This document shows positions 12,893 to 13,265 of a stretch of 13,265 nt of DNA, piece by piece. A program made the position numbers and the translations under genes. The notes beneath the pieces were generated by a model. It saw only the letters and a list, made by a program, of their open reading frames with translations, was not told the origin of the DNA and made no database searches. The number at the start of each line of letters is the position of its first letter. Position 1 is the stretch's first letter. Source of the stretch: an uncultured Haemophilus sp. (GTDB taxonomy: Bacteria > Pseudomonadota > Gammaproteobacteria > Enterobacterales > Pasteurellaceae); the NCBI RefSeq assembly GCF_905207935.1, contig NZ_CAJLNI010000049.1, positions 1-13,265 of the forward strand. The letters are read 5' to 3'.

Positions 12893-13265
12893 ATGAAAAA
12901 ATGTAACATCATTTTCTTACTTATCCCGCTAATTACGACTTGCGGGGTTAATTCATTTTCAGCATCAGACCGTAACGATACTCAAACGCTTTCTGCACCC
13001 AAAGCCTTTGACCCGAAACGCACAGAATATACCTGTGCCACATGGACACCGCCGCCCAACACTGATGTCGAAGCCGAGCAATGGTATCGGGCAGCAACCT
13101 TACTCCATGCCAAAAGTTGGCGCAGAACTGTGCAAGAGTTACAGGATATGGTGATTCTGTACGAAGCGGCGGCAGGTCGCGGACATTACCGTGCCATCAA
13201 CAATCTCTACCTGCTCTACACCGGCACCCAAGGAGCGATGGGGGACTTGTTTGACCAACGTCCCG
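12893..13265 (+). CDS. Exported Sel1-like repeat protein, 3' end outside window
   Basis: Open frame from ATG 12893 to the window edge (124 codons, no stop). Residues 1-24 look like an export signal: MKK, a hydrophobic core (IIFLLIPLI), then TTCG. C17 could be a lipoprotein cysteine, though T at -1 is unusual, and signal peptidase I cleavage near 23-24 is an alternative. After a short linker comes a TCATWTPPPNTDVEAEQWYR segment, then helix-pair patterns of the Sel1/TPR-like kind: WYRAATLLHAKSW (64-76) and YEAAAGRGHYRAINNLYLLY (90-109). I do not recognise the precise family; it resembles exported Sel1-like proteins of Neisseria and Pasteurellaceae (DUF6396-type, from memory). GC content is well above its neighbours and there is no uptake sequence, which suggests transfer. 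An in-frame ATG at 12851 would add 14 residues ahead of the signal and is less likely. Confidence 0.7.
   Translation, partial: MKKCNIIFLLIPLITTCGVNSFSASDRNDTQTLSAPKAFDPKRTEYTCATWTPPPNTDVEAEQWYRAATLLHAKSWRRTVQELQDMVILYEAAAGRGHYRAINNLYLLYTGTQGAMGDLFDQRP

Overview
The window is a Pasteurellaceae chromosome segment, most likely Haemophilus (H. parainfluenzae/H. haemolyticus-like) or close kin such as Aggregatibacter. The main evidence is 13 perfect copies of the Haemophilus-type DNA uptake signal (AAGTGCGGT / ACCGCACTT), about one per kb, in both orientations. Some copies lie inside genes and some are paired as inverted repeats between genes. Base composition is moderately AT-rich and every complete gene looks like a gammaproteobacterial housekeeping gene. 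The species is an inference.

Layout, left to right. (1) Positions 1-88 hold the 3' end of a tRNA-Lys(UUU) gene and its terminator. (2) A minus-strand block runs from 6243 down to 191: rnfH-roxA-xseA is one tightly packed transcription unit (4-nt gap, then a 1-nt stop/start overlap) ending in a terminator at 3320-3361; nudF-cpdA is a second unit ending in an uptake-sequence hairpin at 1725-1763; miaB follows with its own promoter and terminator. (3) A plus-strand block from 6324 holds a half-size EamA-type membrane protein, pth, ychF (terminator at 8554-8579) and tesB. (4) rnhA (minus) converges on tesB and diverges from dnaQ (plus), with only 59 nt between the rnhA and dnaQ start codons. (5) Two identical tRNA-Asp(GUC) genes sit behind a strong promoter and end in a terminator at 11055-11079. 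(6) der has its own promoter and a strong terminator. (7) After 221 nt without a complete gene comes the 5' part of an exported Sel1-like repeat protein that runs off the right edge.

Functions. Most of the content is translation and ribosome maintenance (tRNAs, MiaB tRNA modification, RoxA ribosomal-protein hydroxylation, Pth recycling of peptidyl-tRNA, YchF, Der 50S assembly) and DNA replication or repair (XseA, RnhA, DnaQ). NudF and CpdA both release AMP from nucleotide substrates, and CpdA lowers cAMP, which is tied to natural competence in Haemophilus.

The only part that looks like accessory DNA is the last ~370 nt. Its coding sequence is clearly more GC-rich (about 55% over the final 245 nt by hand count), has no uptake sequence and follows a very AT-rich leader. 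I found no CRISPR array, insertion sequence, phage gene or new multi-gene system. No stretch longer than about 220 nt lacks a gene.
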